Source: JAJPKK01 sp963781195
GTDB lineage: Bacteria > Pseudomonadota > Alphaproteobacteria > Rhizobiales > Xanthobacteraceae
Length of the DNA stretch: 64,000 nt
Direction: 5' to 3'
NCBI GenBank assembly: GCA_963781195.1
Contig: CAWAEZ010000009.1
Span: 372,001 to 436,000 of the forward strand
This document shows, piece by piece, positions 16,686 through 25,313 of the stretch (its first letter is position 1; each line of letters begins with the position of its first letter). A model generated the notes under the pieces. It was given only the letters and a program-made list of their open reading frames with translations, searched no databases and was not told where the DNA came from. The translations under genes and the position numbers were made by a program.

Positions 16686-18356
16686 ATGGCCCGTGGTTTG
16701 ACTGTACGGCTGGTCGCAGCCGCTATCGTGATGGCCGCCGAATTGGCGGCGGTGTCTGCGATGCTTGTGGTCGCTCCGGCTCCCGCCCAGGCCCAGTTCC
16801 TGTTCGGCGACCGGTTCCCGTTCTTTTTCGGCCGCCCCAGCAACAACCGGCGGGGTGGTGGTGGCGGCGGCTGGTTCGGCGCCCCCCAGCAGGAGGTCGC
16901 GCCCTCCGCCGACTATTCCCACGCTCCCCCGCCGCCCAAGAAGCCCGATGCCGCCGCACCGATCCAGACGCCCATCATGGTGTTCGGCAACTCGATGGCG
17001 GACTGGCTTGGTTACGGCCTCGAGCAGGCGTTCTCGGACACCCCGGAGATCGGGGTTCTGCGGCGGCACCGGACCCTGTCCGGCCTGATCCGTGCCGACG
17101 TGCGCAACGATCCCCGCGGTGACTATCCGGACTGGCCTCAGGCCGCGCGGGAGATGATCGCGCAGCAGAAGCCGAAATTCGTGGTGATGATGATCGGTCT
17201 CAATGACCGCCGGTCGATCAAGGAATTGGTGCAGCCGGTGCGGCCGAAGCCGCCGGCCGACGACCCCGCGGCGCAGGCGCAGAATGGCGCCGACGCCAAA
17301 GGCGGAGACATCAAGGGCGGAGAACTCAAGAGCGGGGATGTCAAGCGCGCTCCCGATCCCGCCCCCACGACGGTGACCTACGAGTTCCGCACCGATGCCT
17401 GGAGCGAGGCCTATATTCGCCGGATCGACGACACCATCGCGGCACTCAAGACGGCGGGGGTGCCGATCTTCTGGGTCGGGCTGCCGCCACTGCGCGGCAA
17501 TCGCGCGACCGCCGACATCCCGTACCTGAACGACCTCTACCGGAGCCGGGCCGACAAGGCGGGCATCGTTTACGTCGACGTCTGGGACGGCTTCGTCGAC
17601 GAGGACGGCCGATTTGCCCAGAGCGGTCCCGACTTCGAGGGCCAGACCCGGCGCCTGCGCGCCGGCGACGGCGTTCATTTCACCCAGGCCGGCGCCCGCA
17701 AGCTCGCCCACTTCGTCGAGCGCGAGGTCGACCGCTGGCTGACCGCACGTTCGGTTGCGGTGGCCGTGCCCGACGAGCCGAAGCCGGCGGCGACGTCGGC
17801 GCCCGCGGCCGCGATCCCGGATGCCGCTCCCGGCGCCGCGGCGGCTGCCGCGCCTGGCAAACCCGCTGGTCCGACGCGGGCGGCGCGTCCGCTCGCCGGG
17901 CCGTCGCTCCCCCTGGTGTCCGAACCGACCGACGATGCCGGGGATCTCCTGGGCGGCAGCACCCCGGGCAAGACCCGTCCGGGTCCCGCCGCGGTTGTGG
18001 CGGATGCGCTAGCCGCCAAGGTGCTCGTCAAGGGCGAGGCCACCGCTTCCCCCGCCGGCCGCGCCGACGACTTCTCCTGGCCGCGCCGGACGGTGGCGCC
18101 GCTCGGCAGCGACCCTCTTGTCGCCACGACCGACTTGCCGATGACGCCGATGGCTTCCGAGCGCAATGCGGCTCCCACCGCGACCGCGGCCAATGCCGAC
18201 CCGGCGGCTGCCGCAGCAGCAGCCCAGGCTGCCGCAGCCAAGCAACAGCAGGCTGCCCGCACGCGGCGTGCCGATTACCAGCAGACGCAGTACCGACCGG
18301 ACTTGCGCCGTCAGCCGTTCAACTTCTTCCCGTTCCTGTTCGGCGGGGGCCGATAG
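16686..18356 (+). CDS. Periplasmic SGNH-hydrolase-like protein (DUF459) with low-complexity tails
   Basis: 556 residues. A signal peptide ends near PAQAQ (residue ~37). The SGNH blocks are FGNSMADWL (~100-108, GNS instead of GDS), MMIGLNDRR, and DGVHFTQAGARKLA (the Asp-x-x-His block). The family is poorly characterised; SGNH enzymes are esterases or acyltransferases, and envelope polysaccharide is a likely substrate. Downstream of the domain lie ~190 residues rich in Ala and Pro. A lysine/glycine repeat insert (GGDIKGGELKSGDVK) interrupts the domain. The mature N-terminus (QFLFGDRFPFFFGR) and the extreme C-terminus (FNFFPFLFGGGR) carry similar aromatic patches. Confidence 0.85.
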   Translation: MARGLTVRLVAAAIVMAAELAAVSAMLVVAPAPAQAQFLFGDRFPFFFGRPSNNRRGGGGGGWFGAPQQEVAPSADYSHAPPPPKKPDAAAPIQTPIMVFGNSMADWLGYGLEQAFSDTPEIGVLRRHRTLSGLIRADVRNDPRGDYPDWPQAAREMIAQQKPKFVVMMIGLNDRRSIKELVQPVRPKPPADDPAAQAQNGADAKGGDIKGGELKSGDVKRAPDPAPTTVTYEFRTDAWSEAYIRRIDDTIAALKTAGVPIFWVGLPPLRGNRATADIPYLNDLYRSRADKAGIVYVDVWDGFVDEDGRFAQSGPDFEGQTRRLRAGDGVHFTQAGARKLAHFVEREVDRWLTARSVAVAVPDEPKPAATSAPAAAIPDAAPGAAAAAAPGKPAGPTRAARPLAGPSLPLVSEPTDDAGDLLGGSTPGKTRPGPAAVVADALAAKVLVKGEATASPAGRADDFSWPRRTVAPLGSDPLVATTDLPMTPMASERNAAPTATAANADPAAAAAAAQAAAAKQQQAARTRRADYQQTQYRPDLRRQPFNFFPFLFGGGR

Positions 18357-18379
18357 CTAGGCGCGCCAGCTTGGCCCAA

Positions 18380-18418
18380 CCCGTCACTGCGGCTTCAAAG
18401 TTCGATTGAAGTGACGGG
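18380..18418 (+). terminator. Candidate stem-loop terminator after the DUF459 gene
   Basis: CCCGTCA at 18380-18386 pairs with TGACGGG at 18412-18418, and inner CTTCAA/TTGAAG arms pair around a short loop. It lies 24 bp after the stop codon. No T-run follows, so termination strength is uncertain. Confidence 0.4.
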
Positions 18419-18458
18419 CAGAGTTCGCGTTCAATCGCGGGCCGATTTGTTCGAAAGC

Positions 18459-18815
18459 TTAGGGAACCTGTGCGCCGTCCCATAGCCTAAATTCGACCGT
18501 TTCTCCTGGCTCGCCGTGCCGTTCAAAACTCGCACGGACGTCATCAATCCTTTGCCAGTTTGTTTCGGGTATCCATGCATCTGTCATCACGCCTGACATT
18601 CGCTTAATCGCAATAACAAGGCTTCCCTCCAATATTCCCGTTATGAAACGTCTGGCGGCAGTATCCTCATCGCATGAGTAGAATTCCGCCAAGATGCTGC
18701 CGTGGGTGTGAGCAGAGCAGCCGTCGAAGCCGATCGTGATGTCGCCATCCAGGACGGTCACCAAAAGGCGAAGTTGCTTGTCAGGACTAAGATAGTGCTG
18801 AACGTTCATCGGCAA
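18459..18815 (-). CDS. Hypothetical protein, 118 residues
   Basis: I do not recognise this gene. It encodes a soluble acidic protein with no signal peptide or membrane segment, probably alpha/beta, with a GDITIGFDGCSAHTHGSILAEF stretch split by two Cys-containing turns and a VEFRLWDGAQVP end. Its base composition is clearly less GC-rich than its neighbours and it uses A/T-ending codons, which suggests recent acquisition. It sits alone between the DUF459 gene and a divergent-facing membrane protein gene, and has no toxin-like partner beside it. Confidence 0.6.
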   Translation of the reverse strand: MPMNVQHYLSPDKQLRLLVTVLDGDITIGFDGCSAHTHGSILAEFYSCDEDTAARRFITGILEGSLVIAIKRMSGVMTDAWIPETNWQRIDDVRASFERHGEPGETVEFRLWDGAQVP

Positions 18816-18894
18816 GCTCGTCGTCTAGAACCCCAATCCACGCCCGCAAGAAAGGCTCATTCTCCTGCGCGCGATCGTCCGAACCTCGCCGCCG

Positions 18895-20442
18895 TCACCG
18901 ATGCAGGCAGGCATGCATCCGCACGAGCTGGCGGCTGTGCATCGGGAGCGCGCGGTCGGTCTCCTGGTTCCGCGTCGCGGTGCGGCAGGATATCCAGAAA
19001 TAATTCGCCCGCGGATCGATCACCAACCGCATGGGCGCGAAATACGGCGCCACCAGCACCGACAGGAAGTGGGTCGTCGAGGGCCACGCCAGCGGATCGA
19101 GATCGGCATGGATCCGGCTCGCCGAGACGAACTGGGAATCGCCGAGCGCACGATCGGAGTCCGCTCCCATGGCGAGCGCCCGCACCGCGGCGCGATACTG
19201 CGTGAACGCGCCGACGAACTTGGCCGTCTCGACCGCATGGATCAAGGTGACGAGCACCGTCGCGCCGGCGATCGCGCGCGCCACCGGGCCCGCTGCGACC
19301 ACCGTCAGCAGGCGCGTGAGCAGCGGCACCCTCGCTTCGAGACCGCCTTCGAAGTTGACGGCGAACGCCGCCGCCACGGCACCGAGCGCGGCTGTGCCGA
19401 CGAGCAGCACGGTGCGCAGGTAGTAGCGATCCTCGGCGAGCAATGCGTGATCGAACCGCAGCCAGTACACCGACAATCCCAACCCGACGAGGGTCGCGGC
19501 GCAGGCATGGGCATAGGCCGGGGTCAGCCGCCGCAACAACAGGATGGCGATGCCGTAGGCCGCAAGTGCACCGACGACCAGGCCCGCGACTCCGCGGGTC
19601 AGGATGGTGACATCGAAGAAGTGCAGTGCCGCGCGCATGAAGACGTCGGCATAGTAATAGTCGGGTGGAAACACTGCGTGCACGATGGCCCACATCGCCA
19701 CCAGCAGGACGAAGGCGCGTGCCGCCCGAAGAAAGGCCGGGTCATCGCGCCCCCGCAGCAGGAGGGTGGCGACGATCACCGCGGCGAGCACCAGCGCGCC
19801 TTCATGGGTGAAGACCAGCGCAAGCAGCAGGCCGCATACCAGCGCCGAGCCCGCGACGGTGCGGCGGGCGTAGTGGCCGGCCGCGAGGGTCGGCCAGAAC
19901 AGCGCGTGCGCAATCCACATCTCGGTCGGAAACCCGAACACGAGCGGGCACAGCGCGGCGGTCGACGCGCATGCAAATCCGAAGATGACGCGCCCCGGCG
20001 AGCGATCGGCCGCAAACGTCGCGATGAGCCCGAGCAACGGGGCGACGAAGAACAGGAATCCGTAGAGTGCAATGCCGCCACGGGCATCACCCGTCAGCGC
20101 GACATAGGTCTCTGCAGGGGCCGTGGCGACAAGGTAGGCCACGATGCGGCCGGCAATGTTGTGCCAGTGAAACGCCCAGGCGTCCTGAGCGGCGACCGCG
20201 TAGGCGAAGACCGCGCCGTCGCCATAGGTCTGCAGCTCGAACCGCAGCGCCACCACGACGAAGACAAGCGCCCAGGCGATGCCCGCCGCGGTGGCGAACA
20301 GGCGCAGCTCCGCGCTGTCGGAACGCAAGGCGCCGTCCCGCAAGCCGGCGCCGTCGATACGCGGTCGAGATATCTGGGCCTTCATCCGGCTGTCCCCGCG
20401 CCCCGGCATCGCGGATCGCCACCGCGCGAGATGCCGCATCAT
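18895..20442 (-). CDS. Polytopic integral membrane protein of unknown function
   Basis: 515 residues from the first ATG; an internal ATG at 20385 (MKAQISRPRIDG) would remove 19 residues and may be the real start. There are about ten to eleven hydrophobic segments, beginning LFATAAGIAWALVFVVVAL. A periplasmic-looking loop carries FPPDYYYADVFMRAA, and the C-terminal soluble part is ~90 residues. The layout recalls GT-C-type membrane proteins or sugar/lipid-handling proteins, but no diagnostic motif is seen. It is divergent from mutS with ~97 bp between starts. Confidence 0.7.
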   Translation of the reverse strand: MMRHLARWRSAMPGRGDSRMKAQISRPRIDGAGLRDGALRSDSAELRLFATAAGIAWALVFVVVALRFELQTYGDGAVFAYAVAAQDAWAFHWHNIAGRIVAYLVATAPAETYVALTGDARGGIALYGFLFFVAPLLGLIATFAADRSPGRVIFGFACASTAALCPLVFGFPTEMWIAHALFWPTLAAGHYARRTVAGSALVCGLLLALVFTHEGALVLAAVIVATLLLRGRDDPAFLRAARAFVLLVAMWAIVHAVFPPDYYYADVFMRAALHFFDVTILTRGVAGLVVGALAAYGIAILLLRRLTPAYAHACAATLVGLGLSVYWLRFDHALLAEDRYYLRTVLLVGTAALGAVAAAFAVNFEGGLEARVPLLTRLLTVVAAGPVARAIAGATVLVTLIHAVETAKFVGAFTQYRAAVRALAMGADSDRALGDSQFVSASRIHADLDPLAWPSTTHFLSVLVAPYFAPMRLVIDPRANYFWISCRTATRNQETDRALPMHSRQLVRMHACLHR

Positions 20443-20539
20443 CGATTGTAGACCTGCTGCCCGGCGCGCGCGAGCGGACGCGACGCCACATCACAGAATT
20501 CGGATTGAACCGCCGAGGTGGCTCCACTAGCGTCGCGCC

Positions 20540-23257
20540 ATGGATGCGACGCTTCCCGCCGCCAACGCACCGCCTGCTGCCGGCGAGGACCATCGCGTCA
20601 CGCCGCTGATGGAGCAGTACGTCGAGATCAAGGCCGCCAATCCCGACTGCCTGCTGTTCTACCGCATGGGCGACTTCTACGAGCTGTTCTTCGCCGACGC
20701 GGAGGTGGCGAGCCGCGCGCTGGGCATCGTGCTCACCAAGCGCGGCAAGCATCGCGGCCAGGACATTCCCATGTGCGGGGTCCCGATCGAGCGCGCCGAC
20801 GAATATCTCCACCGGCTGATCGCGCTCGGCCACCGGGTCGCCGTGTGCGAGCAGACCGAGGATCCGGCCGAGGCGAGGAAGCGCGGGGCCAAGAGCATCG
20901 TGCGCCGCGACGTGGTGCGGCTGGTCACGCCGGGCACCCTCACCGAGGATTCGCTGCTCGACGCGCGGCGCAACAACTACCTCGTCGCGATCGCGCGGGC
21001 GCGGATTTCTGCGGACGGCGAGAGCCGGTTCGCGCTCGCCTTCCTTGATATCTCCACCGGCGAGTTCCGCCTCGCCGAGTGCGATCGCAACAACCTGCCG
21101 GCCGAACTCGCGCGCCTCGAACCCGGCGAGATCATCGTGTCCGACGCCCTCTACGGCGACGCCGAAGTGGCGCCGCTGCTGCGCACGCTGCCGGTGACGC
21201 CGCTCGGCCGCGACGTGTTCGATGGCGCCACCGCCGAGCGCCGGCTCGCTTCTTATTTCGCCGTCGCGACCACCGACGCGTTCGGCGCGATGTCGCGTCT
21301 CGAGCTCACCGCGGCGGCCGCCTGCATCACCTATGTGGAGCGCACCCAGATCGGCAGGCGACCGCCGCTGTCGCCGCCGAGCCGGGAAGCGGCCGGCGCG
21401 ACGCTCGCAATCGATGCGGCGACCCGGACCAACCTCGAGCTGATGCGCACCCAGTCCGGCGACCGCCGCGGCTCCCTCATCGGGGCGATCGACCGCACGG
21501 TGACGGTCGCCGGGGCACGCCTGCTGTCGCAGCGGCTGGCGGCCCCGCTCACCGACCCCGCGGCGATCGGCCGGCGGCTCGATGCCGTGGAGCTGTTCGT
21601 GTCCGACGCCATTTTGCGCGTCGATGTCCGCGAGCGGCTCGCCGCCGCACCCGATCTCGCCCGCGCGCTCGCCCGTCTCGTCGTCGCGCGCGGCGGCCCC
21701 CGCGATCTCGCGGCGATCCGCGACGGCCTCCACGCCGCCGCCGCGCTGCAGGGACGCCTCGCCGGCGCGGCCGCGACGGCCGAGATCGTCGAGGCGATGA
21801 CGGCGCTGCGCCGCCCCGATCCCGGGATTGCCGCGGAACTCGGCGCCGCCCTTGCCGACGCGCTGCCGCTCCTCAAGCGCGACGGCGGCTTCGTCGCGGC
21901 GCAATACGACGCCAGCCTCGACGAGACCCGGGCGCTGCGCGACGAATCGCGCCGCGTCGTCGCCGGCCTGCAGGCGCGCTACGCTGACGCCACCCAGATC
22001 AAGGCGCTCAAGATCCGCCACAACAACGTGCTGGGCTATTTCGTCGAGGTCACCGCGCAGCACGGCGACAAGCTGCTGGCGCCGCCGTTCAACACGACTT
22101 TTATCCACCGCCAGACGCTGGCCGGGCAGGTCCGCTTCACCTCGACGGAGCTCGGCGCGCTGGAAGCGAAGATCGCCAGCGCCGGTGATCGCGCGCTCGG
22201 TCTCGAGCTCGAGATCTTCGAGCGTCTCGCCGCCCGCGTCGTCGCCGCGGCCGACGACGTCAAGGCCGCCGCTCATGCGCTGGCCGCGATCGACGTGGCG
22301 GCCGCGCTGGCGACGCTCGCCGTGGAGCGCGCTTATGTTCGGCCGGAGGTCGACGCCGGTTGCGACTTCGTCATCGTGGGCGGTCGGCATCCGGTCGTCG
22401 AGCAGGCGCTCGCCCATGACGGCGCGCCGTTCGTCGCCAACGATTGCGACCTGTCGCCGCCGCAGGCCGGCGCCGCAGGACGCATCTCCCTCATCACCGG
22501 CCCCAACATGGCGGGCAAATCGACCTATCTGCGCCAGAACGCGCTGATCGCGGTGCTCGCCCAGGTCGGCAGCTTCGTGCCGGCCAAGCGGGCGCGGATC
22601 GGCGTGGTCGACCGCCTGTTCTCGCGGGTCGGCGCCGCGGACGACCTCGCCCGCGGCCGCTCCACCTTCATGGTGGAGATGGTCGAGACCGCGGCCATCC
22701 TCAACCAGGCGAGCGAGCGCTCGCTCGTCATCCTCGACGAGATCGGCCGCGGCACCGCGACCTTCGACGGGCTGTCGATCGCGTGGGCGGCGATCGAGCA
22801 TCTCCACGAGCAGAACCGCTGCCGCGCCCTGTTCGCCACGCACTTTCACGAGCTGACCGCACTCTCGGCGAAGCTGCCGCGGCTGTTCAATGCCACGGTG
22901 CGGGTCAAGGAGTGGCACGGCGACGTCGTGTTCCTCCACGAGGTCGTTCCCGGCGCGGCCGACCGCTCCTACGGCATCCAGGTCGCCAAGCTCGCGGGGC
23001 TGCCGGCCAAGGTGATCGAGCGCGCCAAGCTGGTGCTCGCCCAGCTCGAGGCCGAAGACCGCACGTCGCCGGCGCGCCGCCTGATCGACGACTTGCCCCT
23101 GTTCAGCGCCGCGACCCGGGCCCCGGCGCCGCCGCCGGATCCCGCCGCGCAGGCGGTGATGAAGGCGCTTGTTGCCCTTCACCCCGACGAGATGTCGCCG
23201 CGCGAGGCGATGGAGGCGCTCTACGCCCTCAAGCTCCTGGCGAAGCCGCGGAGTTGA
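20540..23257 (+). CDS. mutS: DNA mismatch repair protein MutS
   Basis: 905 residues, typical. The mismatch-sensing Phe-x-Glu is in YRMGDFYELF (Phe46, Glu48). Connector, lever and clamp regions follow. The C-terminal ATPase has Walker A GPNMAGKSTYLRQ, the DDLARGRSTFMVEM block, Walker B LVILDEIGRG and the ATHFHELT switch. The C-terminus (REAMEALYALKLLA) is the usual tetramerisation-type tail. The protein recognises base-base mismatches and recruits MutL. Its end overlaps the convergent membrane protein gene by 29 bp. A long antisense frame over the whole gene is a high-GC shadow. Confidence 0.97.
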   Translation: MDATLPAANAPPAAGEDHRVTPLMEQYVEIKAANPDCLLFYRMGDFYELFFADAEVASRALGIVLTKRGKHRGQDIPMCGVPIERADEYLHRLIALGHRVAVCEQTEDPAEARKRGAKSIVRRDVVRLVTPGTLTEDSLLDARRNNYLVAIARARISADGESRFALAFLDISTGEFRLAECDRNNLPAELARLEPGEIIVSDALYGDAEVAPLLRTLPVTPLGRDVFDGATAERRLASYFAVATTDAFGAMSRLELTAAAACITYVERTQIGRRPPLSPPSREAAGATLAIDAATRTNLELMRTQSGDRRGSLIGAIDRTVTVAGARLLSQRLAAPLTDPAAIGRRLDAVELFVSDAILRVDVRERLAAAPDLARALARLVVARGGPRDLAAIRDGLHAAAALQGRLAGAAATAEIVEAMTALRRPDPGIAAELGAALADALPLLKRDGGFVAAQYDASLDETRALRDESRRVVAGLQARYADATQIKALKIRHNNVLGYFVEVTAQHGDKLLAPPFNTTFIHRQTLAGQVRFTSTELGALEAKIASAGDRALGLELEIFERLAARVVAAADDVKAAAHALAAIDVAAALATLAVERAYVRPEVDAGCDFVIVGGRHPVVEQALAHDGAPFVANDCDLSPPQAGAAGRISLITGPNMAGKSTYLRQNALIAVLAQVGSFVPAKRARIGVVDRLFSRVGAADDLARGRSTFMVEMVETAAILNQASERSLVILDEIGRGTATFDGLSIAWAAIEHLHEQNRCRALFATHFHELTALSAKLPRLFNATVRVKEWHGDVVFLHEVVPGAADRSYGIQVAKLAGLPAKVIERAKLVLAQLEAEDRTSPARRLIDDLPLFSAATRAPAPPPDPAAQAVMKALVALHPDEMSPREAMEALYALKLLAKPRS

Positions 23258-24062
23258 GCGCGGCCATGCGCGCCGCATGGCCGGCGCGGCGCAGGAAGAA
23301 GATCACGCAATTGGCGGCGACCGAAACCGCGAGCGCGCTCAGCAGCGCCAGCGGCGCGCCGAACGGCACCGCGGTCAGATGCAAGGTGAGGACCGCGAGG
23401 GCAAATCCGACCAGGCCCCACATCGCGTTGGCGATGATCGCCGCGGTGGCCACGCCGCCGATGCGCGGATGCAGGATCAGCATGATGCTCAGCATCACGA
23501 TCGGGAACACCGCGAAGATGCCGGCGAGCACCGGACCGGCGCTGTCGCCGAGCGCCACCACGAGGCCGACCAGCCCGGCCACCAGCCCGGCACGCAGCGG
23601 AATGTCGAACCATCGCCGGGTGATGACGGGCATCCGTACGTTCTGGTAGCGCTGCGCCAGCGGGACGCAGATGCCATAGGCGACCACGTTGAGCAGGATG
23701 GCGCCGGTCACCGACCAGGTGATCGAGCGAATGACCAGGGCGCAGCCCATCCAGGTCGCGATCGTGATCGCCATGGTGACCGCGAAGGAGCGCCGCTGCG
23801 CCGCCATGACATAGGCCATGCCGTAGATGCCGGACGCCGCATGGACGGCGAGGCTCGCCACGGTGCTGTCGGCGATGAAGGCCGCGCCATGATCGAGCGC
23901 CAGCAGGATGTAGGCCGGACCCGCACCCACCGGCAGCGTGACCACCATCGCGCCGACCAGCGCACCCGCGCGTTCCGCGACCACCGATGCGGTCACCACG
24001 AACGCCGCCGCGACCGCCATCTTGATGGCGAGCACGAACGGGAACCAGAGGTCAGGAGACAT
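23229..24062 (-). CDS. Integral membrane protein of unknown function, 277 residues
   Basis: The ATG at 24062 (MSPDLWFPFVLAIKMAVAAA) is chosen; the upstream frame is not protein-like. About eight to nine hydrophobic helices are seen, with short loops such as RRWFDIPLRAG and HPRIGG. No ATP-binding or known transport motif is visible. It may be a small transporter or a lipid-associated protein. Its 3' end overlaps mutS tail to tail by 29 bp. It is 44 bp downstream of the osmC-like gene on the same strand, so the two may share a transcript. Confidence 0.7.
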   Translation of the reverse strand: MSPDLWFPFVLAIKMAVAAAFVVTASVVAERAGALVGAMVVTLPVGAGPAYILLALDHGAAFIADSTVASLAVHAASGIYGMAYVMAAQRRSFAVTMAITIATWMGCALVIRSITWSVTGAILLNVVAYGICVPLAQRYQNVRMPVITRRWFDIPLRAGLVAGLVGLVVALGDSAGPVLAGIFAVFPIVMLSIMLILHPRIGGVATAAIIANAMWGLVGFALAVLTLHLTAVPFGAPLALLSALAVSVAANCVIFFLRRAGHAARMAALNSAASPGA

Positions 24063-24106
24063 TGCGGTGCTGCACGGCGGGTCGCTCGCAGGCGGGAAGG
24101 CTCCCT

Positions 24107-24616
24107 CTACCCCCGGACCATGCGAACGTCCACCGGCGAGCCATTCCGTAGGGTCTGGTAGACCACGCAATAACGCTCGGTCAGCTTGAGGAGCTGGTCG
24201 AGCTTCTCCTGCGGCGCATCGGTTTCCACCTCGAAAGCGAGCCTGATCTGCGCGAACCCGACGGGGGCGTCCTTGGCGACGCCGAGGGTGCCGCGAAAGT
24301 CGAGGTCGCCTTCGGCCGCGACCGTCGCGGCACGGAGCGGAATGTCGAGGGCGGTCGAGACCGCCTTGAGCGTCACCCCGGCGCAGGCCACCAGCGCTTC
24401 CAGCAGCATGTCGCCGGAGCACAGTTCCAGCCCGGAGCCGCCGGTGGCAGGATGCAGCCCGGCGGCCGCGAGCGCCCGGCCGGTCTCGACCTTGCACGCG
24501 ACCGCGGCGTCATCGAGCGTCCCGCGCGCCTTGAGGGTGACGAGCGCCGCCTGCGGATCGGCCTTGTAGCGCTCCTTGAGCGGGGCCTGCAGGGCGCGCA
24601 GGGCAGCGGCGTCCAT
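24107..24616 (-). CDS. OsmC-family protein
   Basis: 169 residues, preceded by a strong AGGAGA ribosome-binding site. The OsmC fold is indicated by the helix LEALVACAGVTLKAVSTAL, with the first redox Cys, and LTERYCVVYQTLRNG, with the second. Family members (Ohr, OsmC) reduce organic hydroperoxides with a Cys pair, though some are of unknown role. This one has an extra ~40-residue N-terminal helix region and an additional Cys (ELCSGDM). It is likely cytoplasmic. Confidence 0.85.
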   Translation of the reverse strand: MDAAALRALQAPLKERYKADPQAALVTLKARGTLDDAAVACKVETGRALAAAGLHPATGGSGLELCSGDMLLEALVACAGVTLKAVSTALDIPLRAATVAAEGDLDFRGTLGVAKDAPVGFAQIRLAFEVETDAPQEKLDQLLKLTERYCVVYQTLRNGSPVDVRMVRG

Positions 24617-24676
24617 GATGATCTCCTGGGCTCGCGAATGGCTTTGGCGCCGCCGACCCGGCTCACGCCTCACGCA

Positions 24677-24994
24677 TCACTGCGGCACGCGGTATCGCGG
24701 CCGGGGGAGGAAGCGGACTTCCACGTTGCCGCGCCGCACCCGCCCCGAGGTGGAGTAGGTGACGTTTGGCAGGCAGTTCCCGCGCGGACCGCAGGTGGGA
24801 TAGCCGAACAGGCCAGGCCGCACATAGGTGAAATCATAAGGTCCGTAATTGTGGACATAGTCGCAGTACGGGAAGCACTCCGCGCCCAGCGCCGCCCCGG
24901 CCCCACAGGCCGCGAGGCCGACGCCGGCGACCAGGCGCCGGGCCAGTCGACCAAACGAGCCAAATGACGAGTCGTTTCTAGATGCCGCTGTCAT
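24677..24994 (-). CDS. Small secreted cysteine-containing hypothetical protein
   Basis: 105 residues from the ATG at 24994, which has a GGTGGAGAA ribosome-binding site. An Arg-containing N-terminus and a hydrophobic run (LVAGVGLAACGAGAALGA) look like a signal peptide, with cleavage before ECF. The mature part has four Cys (CFPYC, PTCGPRGNC), enough for two disulfides, and ends in a basic Pro/Arg stretch. No family recognised. Confidence 0.65.
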   Translation of the reverse strand: MTAASRNDSSFGSFGRLARRLVAGVGLAACGAGAALGAECFPYCDYVHNYGPYDFTYVRPGLFGYPTCGPRGNCLPNVTYSTSGRVRRGNVEVRFLPRPRYRVPQ

Positions 24995-25313
24995 GGAGTT
25001 CTCCACCCATCCCCGCGCCTGCAGAGGCGCGGGCGCCCCGGGACCTGTCGCGACAACATCCTAGCCGATGCAATGGCGGATTCGAAGCGGCGATGAAGTT
25101 CCATGGCGGCTCAGCCGAGGAGGCCTTCGCCGCCGCCTTCGGCACGTTTTCCGGACAAGACGCTTTCCAAACAACACGTTTTTCGTATCCTTCGAGGCCG
25201 TGCCATGGGTAGCATGCGGCGTCGGCCGTGACCTCATGCGGCGTCCCGACCGGCACCTCGCACGACGCGCCGCGGCGTGACATGGCGGCCGGCGTCGGCT
25301 AATCGGATGAAAT
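24995..25313. other. Intergenic region upstream of glnD
   Basis: No convincing gene in 319 bp. A GC-rich hairpin lies at 25012-25033 (CCCGCGCC / GGCGCGGG, loop TGCAGA), just upstream of the small secreted protein gene on the opposite strand, where it could sit in the 5' leader. The glnD promoter should lie in the right half; no clear boxes are seen. Confidence 0.5.

Noticed and set aside
20087..23278. 1063-codon minus-strand frame opposite mutS
   Set aside because: It is entirely antisense to a complete MutS with all motifs, has the Arg/Gly/Ala-rich composition typical of GC-rich antisense frames, and matches no family I know.
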